Part shown: piece by piece, positions 6,186 to 13,989 of the stretch
Layout of the letters: every line of letters starts with the position of its first letter
Numbering within the stretch: the first letter of the stretch is position 1
NCBI GenBank assembly: GCA_023448955.1
Contig: JAEXJU010000330.1
Span: 1 to 16,477, forward strand
DNA: 16,477 nt
From: Bacteroidota bacterium
Lineage (GTDB): Bacteria; Bacteroidota; Bacteroidia; Flavobacteriales; Weeksellaceae
Direction of reading: 5' to 3'
The notes under the pieces: model-generated
Databases searched by the model: none
Told to the model about the DNA's origin: nothing
The model's input: the letters and a program-made list of their open reading frames with translations, nothing else
Position numbers and translations under genes: made by a program

Positions 6186-6596
6186 TTATTCAAACAGCTT
6201 CACAAAATCTGATAATCGTTTCTTATTAAGAAACTCATTGACCAGATCATTTGTTTCACTGAATAACACATCAAGGTTATTATTGATATCTTTTCCTACA
6301 CTGCACAGCGGATTTGGAAACTGGTTTTTTTTGCCTAAAACTTCTGTGTTTTTTACAGAATTATAAATATCTGATACAGAAATTTCTTCCGGCTTCCTGG
6401 AAATTCTAACGCCGCCTTCTTTTCCCTGCCGGCTTTCTACTAGTCCTGTTTTTTTTAGGTTAATGAGCTCTTTGCGTACAATAACAGGATTCACATTAAT
6501 GCTGCCTGCAATCCATTCAGAAGTAAGCCATTCAGATGGTTCCTTTGCCAGAAGCGTCATAATATGTATTGCTGTTGCGAATCTTGTGTTGTTCAT
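6186..6596 (-). CDS. Rrf2-family transcriptional regulator (YwnA-like, single cysteine)
   Basis: A 136-residue winged-helix regulator. Residues 1-65 hold the DNA-binding domain (TRFATAIHIMTLLA, SEWIAGSINVNPVIVRKELINLKKTGLVESRQGKEGGVRI), closely following the family pattern. IscR and NsrR carry three Cys residues for an iron-sulfur cluster; this protein has only Cys98 in NPLCSVGK, so a cluster is unlikely. A single cysteine near this place is found in thiol-sensing members such as HypR, so a redox or electrophile sensor is a fair guess. The promoter on the minus strand is excellent: TTG, 19 nt, TACCTTTG ending 5 nt before the ATG, which implies an almost leaderless message. A 19-bp dyad covers its -33 element, which suggests autorepression. 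It probably controls the gene that follows. Confidence 0.92.
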   Translation of the reverse strand: MNNTRFATAIHIMTLLAKEPSEWLTSEWIAGSINVNPVIVRKELINLKKTGLVESRQGKEGGVRISRKPEEISVSDIYNSVKNTEVLGKKNQFPNPLCSVGKDINNNLDVLFSETNDLVNEFLNKKRLSDFVKLFE

Positions 6597-6601
6597 TAAT
6601 G

Positions 6602-6631
6602 CAAAGGTAATACTATTTTTAATTGTAACAA
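6602..6631 (-). promoter_or_regulatory. Promoter of the Rrf2 regulator gene
   Basis: On the minus strand TTG (6629-6631), a 19-nt spacer and TACCTTTG (6602-6609), a full match to the Bacteroidota consensus. Only 5 nt separate the -7 box from the ATG at 6596, so the transcript should start at or within a few bases of the start codon. Confidence 0.7.
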
Positions 6632-6642
6632 ATAATATTACA
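6624..6642. promoter_or_regulatory. Putative Rrf2 operator, copy 2 (over the regulator's promoter)
   Basis: TGTAA-N9-TTACA, with the same arms and spacing as 6150-6168 and the same AAT flank. It overlaps the -33 TTG of the minus-strand promoter at 6629-6631, the position expected for negative autoregulation. It is also about 40 bp upstream of the divergent plus-strand promoter. Confidence 0.65.
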
Positions 6643-6679
6643 GTTTAAATTTGAATTTTAACAAATCAATAACATTCAA

Positions 6680-6713
6680 TTGGTTTTAATTTTGATAATG
6701 AGAGATAAATTTG
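6680..6713 (+). promoter_or_regulatory. Promoter of the GIN-domain protein gene
   Basis: TTG at 6680-6682, a 23-nt spacer, then TAAATTTG at 6706-6713, matching TAnnTTTG. The ATG follows after only 4 nt, again pointing to a leaderless or nearly leaderless transcript. Confidence 0.5.
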
Positions 6714-6717
6714 AAAT

Positions 6718-7380
6718 ATGAAAAATACAATATTGGCAGCGGCTGTGACTTTAGTTTCTCAGTTTTCCTTTGCTCAAAGCAAAAGTGTAGCTGCATTCAC
6801 ATCCTTAAAAGTGTTTGATAAAATTCCGGTTCAGCTTATTCCTTCATCGGATTACAAAGCAGAAGTTTCAGGATCCAAAGCAGACGATATAGAATTCGTA
6901 AACTCAGGCAACGAACTGAAGGTAAGAATGAAAACGTTGCAGCTTTTGCAAGGCGATGATGTGAAAGTGGTGCTTTATTATAAAAATATCAACAGCATCC
7001 AGGCAAGCCAAGGCGCTGTGATTACTGCAGATAACATAAAAGCATCGAAGCTTGAGGTCACATCCAATGAAGGCTCGCAGATTGATCTTAATGTCGATAC
7101 TGCTGTGTTAGAAGGGAAAGTCAATACCGGCGGAATGCTGAAACTCGCAGGAGAATCTGATTCTCAATCGGTAGTTGTAAACACAGGCGGTCAATATGAC
7201 GGGCAAAATCTTAAAACTTCCATTACAAGTATTACTACTAACGCTGGAGGACAGGCATCTGTTTACGCCTCAAAATCCGTAGATGCTACGACCAGAGCCG
7301 GTGGAGTGATCGATGTATACGGAAATCCCGCAACTAAAAACGACAAAAAAGTCGTAGGTGGAAAAATCAATTACCACTAA
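6718..7380 (+). CDS. Secreted head-GIN-domain (DUF2807) protein
   Basis: A 220-residue exported protein. A Sec signal peptide covers residues 1-19 (MKNTILAAAVTLVSQFSFA, then QSKS). The rest is the Bacteroidota 'putative auto-transporter adhesin, head GIN' domain: FTSLKVFDKIPVQLIPSSDY with the family's strand pattern, then repeated Gly/Asn-containing turns (VNTGGMLKL, VVNTGGQYD, TTNAGGQASV, TTRAGGVIDVYG) that make a right-handed beta-helix-like stack ending in the conserved VYGNP. No T9SS tail and no lipoprotein cysteine are present, so it is probably periplasmic or outer-membrane associated. The function of this family is not established. It is divergent from the Rrf2 gene and could share regulation through the common 121-bp gap. 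A strong hairpin terminator follows. Confidence 0.88.
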   Translation: MKNTILAAAVTLVSQFSFAQSKSVAAFTSLKVFDKIPVQLIPSSDYKAEVSGSKADDIEFVNSGNELKVRMKTLQLLQGDDVKVVLYYKNINSIQASQGAVITADNIKASKLEVTSNEGSQIDLNVDTAVLEGKVNTGGMLKLAGESDSQSVVVNTGGQYDGQNLKTSITSITTNAGGQASVYASKSVDATTRAGGVIDVYGNPATKNDKKVVGGKINYH

Positions 7381-7407
7381 GACTTACATCTGATAAAAAG
7401 TAGAAAG

Positions 7408-7436
7408 AAAACCTCCGGAAAATTCGGAGGTTTTTG
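7408..7436. terminator. Bidirectional terminator between the GIN gene and the LacI gene
   Basis: A 10-bp perfect stem AAAACCTCCG / CGGAGGTTTT (7408-7417 and 7425-7434) with a 7-nt loop. On the plus strand it ends in five T. On the minus strand it ends in TTTT-C-TTT, so it can serve both converging genes. The LacI stop codon begins at 7437. Confidence 0.88.
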
Positions 7437-8464
7437 TTATTTTCTTTTAGAGGATTCTCTGATGTAAAGTGTAGGCGTGAGAACAAGCTTCTTTTCTATG
7501 CTTATTCCGGACGAATTGTCTTTTATACTTTCCAGGAAGACATTTCCTGATATTTTTCCCATGAGAACCGGCGTCTGATCCACCGAACTGATAGACAGCT
7601 CCATAAACTGGGTAAAAGGTTCGTTACTGAATCCTATAACACCAATGTCCTGAGGCATTTTCAGCTTTAAATTTTTGATCTCCTTGCAAACGCCGAGTGC
7701 TGTAAAATCACTGGCAGAAAAATGGCGTCAGGCTTTATCTTTCTTTTCCATACATTTTTCATTGCACTTATTCCTTCTTCTATTGAGCTTCCTGTATTAA
7801 TGATATTTTCTTTTATGACAGGTAACTTATAGTTTTTCAGCGCATCAATATAGCCGTTCAGACGGTTTTGATAGATCTCAAGATTCTGATCGCCGGAAAA
7901 ATGATAGATATTTTTATAGCCTTGCTGTATAAGATGTTCTGTTGCAGCATAAGCCCCTTTATGGTCATCAATCGTAATGGTGCTGATTCCCGGAATATCT
8001 TTTTTCCTGTCAAAGAATATGATCGGCGTATTGGTGGTTGCAATAATCTTTTTTACATATTCCATATCCGAAGTATTCCTGGAAATCGAAATAAAAATGC
8101 AATCTACCTGCGTATGAAGAAGTGTAGTAAGCTGTTTCTTTTCTATATCAGCATCATCGTGACTCTGACAGATGATAACGCGGTAACCGTGTGGCGACAG
8201 CTCCTCTTCCAGACCACGGATAACGGATGAAAAGAAATTGGTATTGATATAAGGAACAATTACACCAACTGTTTTTGTCTCGCCGCTTTTAAGCGCTTTG
8301 GCCAGGTTATTCTGCTTATAGTTCATTTCCTTAGCAGCAGCCATTACCAGTTCTTTAGTCTCCTGACTTATTCTGGGATGGTTGTTAAGCGCCCGTGAAA
8401 CCGTCGCTACACTTACATTCAGCTTTTTGGAAATGTCGTATATCGTTGTGTTTTTTTTTGTCAT
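7437..8464 (-). pseudogene. LacI-family transcriptional regulator with a 1-nt frameshift
   Basis: Start MTKKNTTIYDISKKLNVSV, with the LacI helix-turn-helix TIYDISKKLNVSVATVSRALN at residues 7-27 and hinge ALKSGETKTVGVIVP, then the periplasmic-binding-protein-like sensor domain (FFSSVIRGLEEEL, HDDADIEKKQL, STITIDDHKGAYAATEHLI). The frame breaks in the segment complementary to 7718-7722, where five T are present. One additional T would give PDAIFSASDFTALGVCKEI and join directly to the downstream frame MPQDIGVIGFSNEPFTQFM, which runs to the stop at 7437. The repaired protein would be 342 residues, the normal length. As written, translation ends early, about 80 residues short, losing part of the sensor and dimer surface. 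A homopolymer sequencing error is possible. It stands at the end of the pectin cluster, all on the same strand, and is the likely reader of the operator palindromes near 13.6-15.0 kb. The start ATG could also be 4 codons further upstream. Confidence 0.88.
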
Positions 8465-8488
8465 ATATCCTTTCATGAATATCGAATG

Positions 8489-8515
8489 TAAATATATAAA
8501 TAATACCTGTGACAA
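8489..8515 (-). promoter_or_regulatory. Possible LacI gene promoter
   Basis: On the minus strand TTG (8513-8515), a 16-nt spacer and TATATTTA (8489-8496). The spacer is one short and the -7 box has one mismatch, so this is only a candidate. A terminator for the preceding pectinesterase gene lies upstream, so the regulator needs a promoter in this region. Confidence 0.3.
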
Positions 8516-8580
8516 CCACTTTCGCAGCAGAATTCTTTTAATTAGCCTATTAAATTGCTTTTATTGCAGGCAAAAACAAC

Positions 8581-8613
8581 AAAAAGCCGCTTCACCGACA
8601 TGAAAACGGCTTT
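8581..8613 (-). terminator. Intrinsic terminator of the T9SS pectinesterase gene
   Basis: On the minus strand AAAGCCG (8607-8613) pairs with CGGCTTT (8583-8589), with an inner TTCA/TGAA stem and a CCGACA-type loop. It is followed by five T and another T-rich stretch. It begins 22 nt after the stop codon at 8636. Confidence 0.8.
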
Positions 8614-8635
8614 CTGTGTCTTAATATGAAAAAAT

Positions 8636-11275
8636 TTATTTTTTTATTACTTTCCCGCTAATCTGCTCGGAAGAACCTTTTACAGAGTAATAATAAATGC
8701 CCGGTTTCAAAGCACTGCCATCTACTACAATTTTGTTGTCTCCGGATTTTGCTTTTTCTGACAGAGATTTCACTATTCTTCCGCTGTTATCGTACAAAGT
8801 GATCGTTACATCAGAATCGGATTTAAGCTGATAAGCAACCGTAAGTCTATCTGTAAAAGGATTCGGATAAATCATCATTCTTTTTTTGCTGATATCTGTG
8901 GTCGCAAGTGTTCCGAAATCTATATTAACCGATGCTTCCGGCATCCAGTCGAATACAAATGATGGATCCGTATCTTTTTTGAATACATTTGATATAGTAA
9001 ACGGAACGGCTTCTGTGGCAGTAAGAACTACTCCACCGTTTGCTCTCTGAAGCAATCTGTCCGGTGTTGCGCCGGCTCCTGTGTTTCCGTATTCTACAAA
9101 TGTTACAGGAAGAGTTCCGTTAATTGGTGTTGTCCATCCCGTTGGATTCAGCATTGCAGGTGTCTCACATCTGATGAATGCTGACTTTGGCGTATTCTGC
9201 CACGCTCTTCCAAAATGAAAATTACTGATAACCGTTCCATTGAAATCTGTTGTACCTGCGGCAGGAACCGTAAGATTACAATCCAGAAAAACAAATCCGT
9301 ATTTCGTAGTGGCTTCAGTAGAAGGCGCAGTTACCACGCTGTTATTTCTGTTGATGTAAGTTGTACAATGATCGAAAACAACAGTCTGACGTCCGAAAAT
9401 AAAATCAACATTACCTTCAATATAACAGTTTTTGAAATAAGCCCTGCCAATGCTGTTACCTAGATAAGTATCCTGATAGCCTACAATTTTACAATCATAA
9501 AAAGACTGTTTGTCACCCTGTGTTTTTAATGCCACAGCCTGGGTTGATGAATTGATCTGCGTATTAGCCGTTGAATTAACAAATGTATTGGCAACAGTAA
9601 TTTTTGACGCCGTGAAATCACTTCCGAAAATAGCCATCGTCTGGGAATTCGAAGTTCCATAAGCCTGTCCTGTATCCGGATTGATCGCTCCTGCAGAAAT
9701 ATTATTGGTAATAATAGTAGTATCGGCGTTGTCACCAATCAGAAACACATTGGATTTATTTTGCCCAAGCGTTGGTCTTTCCGTATAAGTTCCTGGCTTG
9801 ATATGGATGATCCATCTTCCTGTGTAATTATCCGGCACAGCATCAAAAGCAGCCTGAACCGTCTGATAATCGCCCGATCCGTCTTTTGCAATTGTTTTTA
9901 TTACATCAGGACTTGTAGCCTGAGTAGTTACAGTTGCAGTAGATCCGTAAGATGTTCCTGCAGAATTGGTGGCAAAAGTTCTGACATAATATAACGTGGA
10001 AGGATTTACTCCATAAGCATAAGATGAAAAGTTTCCGGTTCCGTTTCCTGTAGATACTTTTACTGCATTTTCTAATGTAGGATTTGCAGTAGTTGCGTAA
10101 ACAATACCTCTTTCAGTAACATTTGCTCCGCCCCAGTCTGTTACATTTCCTGAAACCACAAATGACTTATTAGTCACCTGCGACTGTGAAACAGTAGTTA
10201 CAGACGGTGCTGTGATAGTCGCAAGAGTTGTAAAAGAAATCTCATTTCCATAAGAAGTTCCCGCTGAGTTAGTGGCGTATGAACGCACATAATAAGTTTT
10301 AGCAGGAAAAAGATTTGTAAGATTACTTGTATAGGAACATGTGGTTGCATTCTCTGATGTTTTGAAATCTGCAGTTGTAGGATTCTGATTTGTACTCCAA
10401 ACCACACCGCTTGTAGTTATGGCTCCGCCGCCGTTACTGGAAATTGTTCCTCCGGAAGTTGCCGTAGTTGTAGAAATCAAAGATGCCGCAGCTGTAGAAA
10501 CTGTTGCCGGATTAGCCACCGAACCTTCCATAGTTCCGGAAATCTTGATATTCCTCAGCCCAAACTGTTTGTTGGTAGTACTTGAAGCGATGTAAGGATA
10601 AAATCTGACATACATTTTCTGACTTCCCGTCAATACAACGGGTGTAGATAATGTCACATTGATAGCAGTTGAACCATTATTCGGCAATTTTGTAGAAGCC
10701 TGAATCTGAACAGGACTGGAAAAATCGGAATTAAGACTATAGAAAGCCTGGTAATACATATTTCCCGTCCCTGCTGCTCCCACAAGTCCTTCTATTTTGT
10801 TGATGGTAAAAGTTCCGCCATTTGTAGGATTAACATCCAGCTGAACATATACCGAAGGCGTGATTGTGTTGGTATCGCCTGTTCCTGTCCAACTGTTGTT
10901 GCTGGCAGTTCCTGACCAAAATACCACATTGCTGTCTGTAACAGAATCTCCCGTAAAATCTATTTTTGTATTAATATTGTAAGACACTGCAGATGTAGGA
11001 TAATATAAAGAAGACTCCAGATTACCTTCCAGCGATTTTGTAGTAATATCAGACACAAAAGACCATGTTACTGAAGCCGGAGTAGCTTCTAAAAAACGGT
11101 GATGACCTGAGTGAACTTCTGAAACGGTTGAATTATTTTCTTTTTTAAAATGAACAATTTCCTTTGAGGATAAATTTTCATTTTCCGAACCAAAGCGGAG
11201 TCCTATAGTTTTGCCTATCCCAAAAACCGTGGCTGTGCAGATGAGCAAAGACGGAATAATTAGATTTTTTTTCAT
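8636..11275 (-). CDS. Secreted multidomain pectinesterase (CE8) with FN3-like repeats and T9SS tail
   Basis: An 879-residue enzyme that removes methyl esters from pectin outside the cell. Order of parts: signal peptide 1 to about 25; a beta-sandwich region about 65-250 (TWSFVSDITTKSLEG...NIKISGTM); two FN3-like repeats, about 255-350 and 355-452, each ending in the near-identical pattern YYVR.(Y/F)ATNSAGTSYG; the CE8 beta-helix about 458-780; and the type A sorting domain about 798-879 (MMIYPNPFTDRLTV ... GIYYYSVKG ... GKVIKK). The CE8 signatures are complete: KDGSGDYQTVQAAFDAVP, QAVAL at 579-583, GYQDTYL with Asp602 as acid/base, NVDFIFG with Asp624 as nucleophile, and FGRAWQ with Arg690 and Trp692. 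The family is usually 300-350 residues, so the extra domains are accessory. The 41-bp gap to the pectate lyase upstream has no terminator, so the two form an operon. Confidence 0.95.
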   Translation of the reverse strand: MKKNLIIPSLLICTATVFGIGKTIGLRFGSENENLSSKEIVHFKKENNSTVSEVHSGHHRFLEATPASVTWSFVSDITTKSLEGNLESSLYYPTSAVSYNINTKIDFTGDSVTDSNVVFWSGTASNNSWTGTGDTNTITPSVYVQLDVNPTNGGTFTINKIEGLVGAAGTGNMYYQAFYSLNSDFSSPVQIQASTKLPNNGSTAINVTLSTPVVLTGSQKMYVRFYPYIASSTTNKQFGLRNIKISGTMEGSVANPATVSTAAASLISTTTATSGGTISSNGGGAITTSGVVWSTNQNPTTADFKTSENATTCSYTSNLTNLFPAKTYYVRSYATNSAGTSYGNEISFTTLATITAPSVTTVSQSQVTNKSFVVSGNVTDWGGANVTERGIVYATTANPTLENAVKVSTGNGTGNFSSYAYGVNPSTLYYVRTFATNSAGTSYGSTATVTTQATSPDVIKTIAKDGSGDYQTVQAAFDAVPDNYTGRWIIHIKPGTYTERPTLGQNKSNVFLIGDNADTTIITNNISAGAINPDTGQAYGTSNSQTMAIFGSDFTASKITVANTFVNSTANTQINSSTQAVALKTQGDKQSFYDCKIVGYQDTYLGNSIGRAYFKNCYIEGNVDFIFGRQTVVFDHCTTYINRNNSVVTAPSTEATTKYGFVFLDCNLTVPAAGTTDFNGTVISNFHFGRAWQNTPKSAFIRCETPAMLNPTGWTTPINGTLPVTFVEYGNTGAGATPDRLLQRANGGVVLTATEAVPFTISNVFKKDTDPSFVFDWMPEASVNIDFGTLATTDISKKRMMIYPNPFTDRLTVAYQLKSDSDVTITLYDNSGRIVKSLSEKAKSGDNKIVVDGSALKPGIYYYSVKGSSEQISGKVIKK

Positions 11276-11316
11276 TGGAATTAAATTAATGATTGATGTA
11301 ATTGATAATGGACAAA

Positions 11317-12627
11317 TTATTTTATGATGACTTTCTGAGTATATGAATCACTATCTGTCTTAATTTCGAAGAGTTTTACACCCTTACCCAGTTTTTTGAT
11401 TGAAATAGCATTAACCTGATTATTCCCTTTTTTTAGTTTTCCTTCATAAATTACGCCTTCTGACTTACCTGTAATATCGGTTACAGCTATTCTTACAGGC
11501 TTATCATTTTGCGAAAAAGCTTTCATAGAAATCTTTTCTGATGCAGGATTCGGAAACAATAAAAAATCAGACTTTGAAACCGAGCTGACTTCCTGAGATG
11601 CCAAAAAAACGCAGTCTGTAGGCTGAAGTAATACTGCTCCAGCGCCGCCCATTACAGTCTGCTTAACATTTGAAGATGAAATCTTATCTATAGAATATGG
11701 TGGTGTAAAAGCTGTACCGGAACCAACAGAAGTACCAGAAGTGCCTACAAATGTATTATCAACAGATTGTGCTGCTGTAAAATTGCCTGTCTCCAAACGG
11801 ATCGGGTTCTTTACATTTTCAAAGTAATTGGACTCAATCAGCAAGTCTGCTTTATAACCTGCATAGATACAGTAATTGCTTACAGAACTGCTGAAATAGT
11901 TATTAAGCAAATGAATCTTTCCGAATCTAGCTCTCGGCATCCTTTCTCTTACACCACTTGCCCACCAGCAATACTGCATTGTGATTCTCAGCTTTCCATC
12001 GTCCTGAGTATCTGTGTCAGAAGATCCGAAGAGATTAGAAAAACGATGGTCATTGGAACCGCCGGAACCACCTGGAATCGGAGCTTTCAGATATTCGAAC
12101 TTAGTCCAGGAGATGGTGATTAGATCTGAAGCATTCTTGATATCTAAATTGCCATCCAAAGCATCCTGAAATGTACAGTGATCTACCCAGACATTTGTAC
12201 AGTTATCAATGGTGAGATTATCATTCCCATCTACATCATAAGCACCTGGACCTTCAAATGTTATGTTTTTTATAAGGACATTCGAACTGTTTTTCAAGGT
12301 TAATATTCCGGAACCGCCGGCAGTAAGATCTGTGGATATAAGTCTTGCGCCTGCCAGACCTAAAATAGATTTTCCGCTCTGTCCGTTAAGTGTCAGCCTT
12401 CCGGCAGTGGGAAAAGTAATTTGCCCTGAAACATGGATGACTTTTACAGACGTGCTGAGTACAGCCGCCCGAAACTCTGCATAAGTAGTTACCACTACAG
12501 GAACCGAAGATCCGCCACCTGTAACACCATTAACAGATGCCCAGCCCGGAGCTGTACATTGAGCTTTGGTTTTGACAGTAATAGCAGTAATCAAAAAAAA
12601 TGTGATTGTTAGAAAAAAACTTTTCAT
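11317..12627 (-). CDS. Secreted pectate lyase, polysaccharide lyase family 1, with T9SS tail
   Basis: A 436-residue calcium-dependent lyase that cuts polygalacturonate by beta-elimination. Starting at MKSFFLTITFF gives a clean signal peptide (cleavage after about residue 23, KAQC); the frame is open 11 codons further upstream, without a signal-like sequence. PL1 signatures: VWVDH at 146-150, DALDGNLDI at 155-163 with the calcium-binding acidic residues, and RMPRARFGKIHLLNNYF from 229, with the RxPxxR arginines 229 and 234. The C-terminal 80 residues are a type A sorting domain (FLLFPNPASEKISM ... KVIIK), so the enzyme goes out through T9SS and is probably fixed to the cell surface or released. 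It is the first gene of an operon with the large pectinesterase. No TAnnTTTG promoter and no copy of the palindromic operator was found in the 199-bp gap upstream. Confidence 0.95.
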   Translation of the reverse strand: MKSFFLTITFFLITAITVKTKAQCTAPGWASVNGVTGGGSSVPVVVTTYAEFRAAVLSTSVKVIHVSGQITFPTAGRLTLNGQSGKSILGLAGARLISTDLTAGGSGILTLKNSSNVLIKNITFEGPGAYDVDGNDNLTIDNCTNVWVDHCTFQDALDGNLDIKNASDLITISWTKFEYLKAPIPGGSGGSNDHRFSNLFGSSDTDTQDDGKLRITMQYCWWASGVRERMPRARFGKIHLLNNYFSSSVSNYCIYAGYKADLLIESNYFENVKNPIRLETGNFTAAQSVDNTFVGTSGTSVGSGTAFTPPYSIDKISSSNVKQTVMGGAGAVLLQPTDCVFLASQEVSSVSKSDFLLFPNPASEKISMKAFSQNDKPVRIAVTDITGKSEGVIYEGKLKKGNNQVNAISIKKLGKGVKLFEIKTDSDSYTQKVIIK

Positions 12628-12729
12628 TAGAATATGATATAAATTGTCTTTGTTTGTCAATAAACAGAATTAACTTATTTAAAAAACTGCTTATCAGATA
12701 TTTAAAATTTTGAAAAATCTGAATACAGG

Positions 12730-12769
12730 AAAAAAAAGTTTGATGAAAAATGAGATTTCATCAAACTTT
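12730..12769 (-). terminator. Strong intrinsic terminator of the first small T9SS gene
   Basis: A perfect 14-bp stem (AAAGTTTGATGAAA with TTTCATCAAACTTT, 12735-12748 and 12756-12769) and 7-nt loop. On the minus strand it runs into eight T (complement of 12730-12737, the last three shared with the stem). It is 57 bp after the stop codon at 12827 and separates this gene from the pectate lyase. Confidence 0.9.
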
Positions 12770-12826
12770 AATTAATGAAAGATTTAATGTACAATTCAGT
12801 TACTCCAAAATTTTGAAGTTTCTGAG

Positions 12827-13606
12827 TTATTTCAATAAAACCTTCACAGACTTTTCTCCTGCTTCTGACTTCAGGTTTACAAAATATAATCCTTTAGAAT
12901 TAACCTCGAAATTAGCATCAGCAGAAACATTTGCGGATTTTACTAATGTTCCGTTTGCAGAGAAAATGCTAACCTGCGTATTTTTTGAATCAAGATCAGA
13001 AACGTAAACTTTATTTCCAGAAGAATACACCTTAGCTGTGATGTCTTTCTTAACATCATTTACACCCAAAACTGTTGTTCCAACATTGGTAGCTGTGATT
13101 TTGTAAATATTAAGCGACTGATCTCCGTAGATATAGATATCTCTTGCCGGTCCTACATAATCATAAGTGTAGATAAGGGCATCCGTAGAGTTGGAATAGG
13201 TTTTAGATGCCAGAATAGCTGTACCGGTTCCAATATACAAGGTTCTGTCTCCGGATCCTCCGTTTTTATACCAAACGCTGATAGAAGTGTTTCCGTTAGT
13301 TTTAAAATAAACATAACGTTGTGTTGGAGTTGTATTAACACCTGTTGAGGTAAAACCTCCGCCATTCAGCTTAAAACGTTTCGTTGCAGTGTAACCATCT
13401 GTAAATGTAGCAGAATTGGATTCTACCTGCGCAAAGTTTACAACAGTTTCCGGACCGGGAACCAATGCCAGATTGTTTTTAACCTTTGCAGTTTCTCCAG
13501 ATACAATTGGCCAGGCTGCAGAAGAAAAGTCCCAAGTGGTCTGCGCTTTTACGTTTTCTACAGTAGCTACTACTGCAAATGCTAAAAGAAGTAATGATTT
13601 TTTCAT
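12827..13606 (-). CDS. Secreted beta-sandwich protein with T9SS tail, no catalytic domain (paralog 1)
   Basis: A 259-residue protein: signal peptide (MKKSLLLLAFAVVATVENVKA, then QTTWDF), a beta-rich domain of about 155 residues, and a type A sorting domain (VYVSDLDSKNTQVSIFSANG ... KGLYFVNLKSEAGEKSVKVLLK). The middle domain shares a pattern with the paralog at 13990: TWDFS near the mature N-terminus, then PTxRYVxFxxxxNxxIxxWxxxGGxGxRxLxI. Similar domains stand in front of catalytic modules in Bacteroidota polysaccharide lyases, but here there is nothing else, so it may be a free pectin-binding or surface protein. That role is inferred from neighbours and is not shown by a known motif. It is a single-gene unit: its own promoter and palindromic operator upstream, a strong hairpin downstream. 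Confidence 0.82.
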   Translation of the reverse strand: MKKSLLLLAFAVVATVENVKAQTTWDFSSAAWPIVSGETAKVKNNLALVPGPETVVNFAQVESNSATFTDGYTATKRFKLNGGGFTSTGVNTTPTQRYVYFKTNGNTSISVWYKNGGSGDRTLYIGTGTAILASKTYSNSTDALIYTYDYVGPARDIYIYGDQSLNIYKITATNVGTTVLGVNDVKKDITAKVYSSGNKVYVSDLDSKNTQVSIFSANGTLVKSANVSADANFEVNSKGLYFVNLKSEAGEKSVKVLLK

Positions 13607-13640
13607 GATGAGATAATTTATTTAGTAAAGTTAATTTTAA

Positions 13641-13654
13641 TGCAATCGATTACA
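13641..13654. promoter_or_regulatory. LacI-type operator, proximal, before paralog 1
   Basis: TGCAATCGATTACA, a 14-bp palindrome with one mismatched pair, followed by CAATT exactly as at 14807-14820. Centred on ATCGAT as LacI-family sites usually are on a central CG. It lies downstream of the predicted promoter, in the leader, 35 bp before the start codon, where a bound repressor would block elongation or initiation. Confidence 0.75.
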
Positions 13655-13680
13655 CAATTTTTTGTGATTTTTCTATGGTT

Positions 13681-13708
13681 CTAATATAAAATTAAATTCT
13701 AAATCCAA
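13681..13708 (-). promoter_or_regulatory. Predicted promoter of paralog 1
   Basis: On the minus strand TTG (13706-13708), 17 nt, TATATTAG (13681-13688), one mismatch to TAnnTTTG. The block 13679-13704 is repeated almost base for base before the paralog (14845-14869), differing by one inserted A. Conservation of this block amid otherwise diverged sequence supports a real promoter. Confidence 0.55.
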
Positions 13709-13847
13709 AATAATTTTTTTTTAATTTATTGTTAATTTTTCATTCACCATTATAAAACCCTTTATCAATAATAGTTTCGGAGATGTTAAAGTGATTAATT
13801 TTAATATAGCAGAAGTAAAAAAATCATGTTTTTTACCAAAATAATTG

Positions 13848-13861
13848 TGCAATCGTTTAAC
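13848..13861. promoter_or_regulatory. Degenerate distal operator of paralog 1
   Basis: TGCAATCGTTTAAC, with one good half-site. With its left flank it reads AATTGTGCAATCG, matching the reverse complement of the proximal sites (AATTGTGTAATCG) at 12 of 13 bases. Its centre is 207 bp from the proximal site at 13641-13654. It parallels the perfect distal site at 15037-15050. Confidence 0.4.
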
Positions 13862-13925
13862 TAAAATCATTGGTTATTTTATTAAAAATACAACCAACCA
13901 GAAAATATATATTGAAAATTCAATG

Positions 13926-13953
13926 AAAAAAACCCTGCATAAGAGCAAGGTTT
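13926..13953 (-). terminator. Intrinsic terminator of the second small T9SS gene
   Basis: On the minus strand AAACCTTGC pairs with GCAGGGTTT (one G-U pair) around a 6-nt loop and runs on into more T (complement of 13926-13932). It is 36 bp after the stop codon at 13990. Confidence 0.82.
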
Positions 13954-13989
13954 CTTCTTAAAAAATAAAACACAAAAATGTGAAAATCA

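Larger units (their letters stand above)
13607..13989. other. 383-bp control region between the two small T9SS genes
   Basis: No coding region is seen. It holds, from right to left, the terminator of the upstream gene (13926-13953), a distal half-conserved operator (13848-13861), a featureless AT-rich part, the minus-strand promoter (13681-13708) and the proximal operator (13641-13654). The promoter block and proximal operator are near copies of those before the paralogous gene at 14781. Confidence 0.7.

Noticed and set aside
7437..7658. Separate small gene behind the LacI gene
   Set aside because: Its sequence is the C-terminal part of the LacI sensor domain in a shifted frame; no independent start signal.
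9215..10407. Several open frames on both strands within the large pectinesterase gene
   Set aside because: All are shadows of the 879-residue frame, which has full domain and catalytic-motif support.
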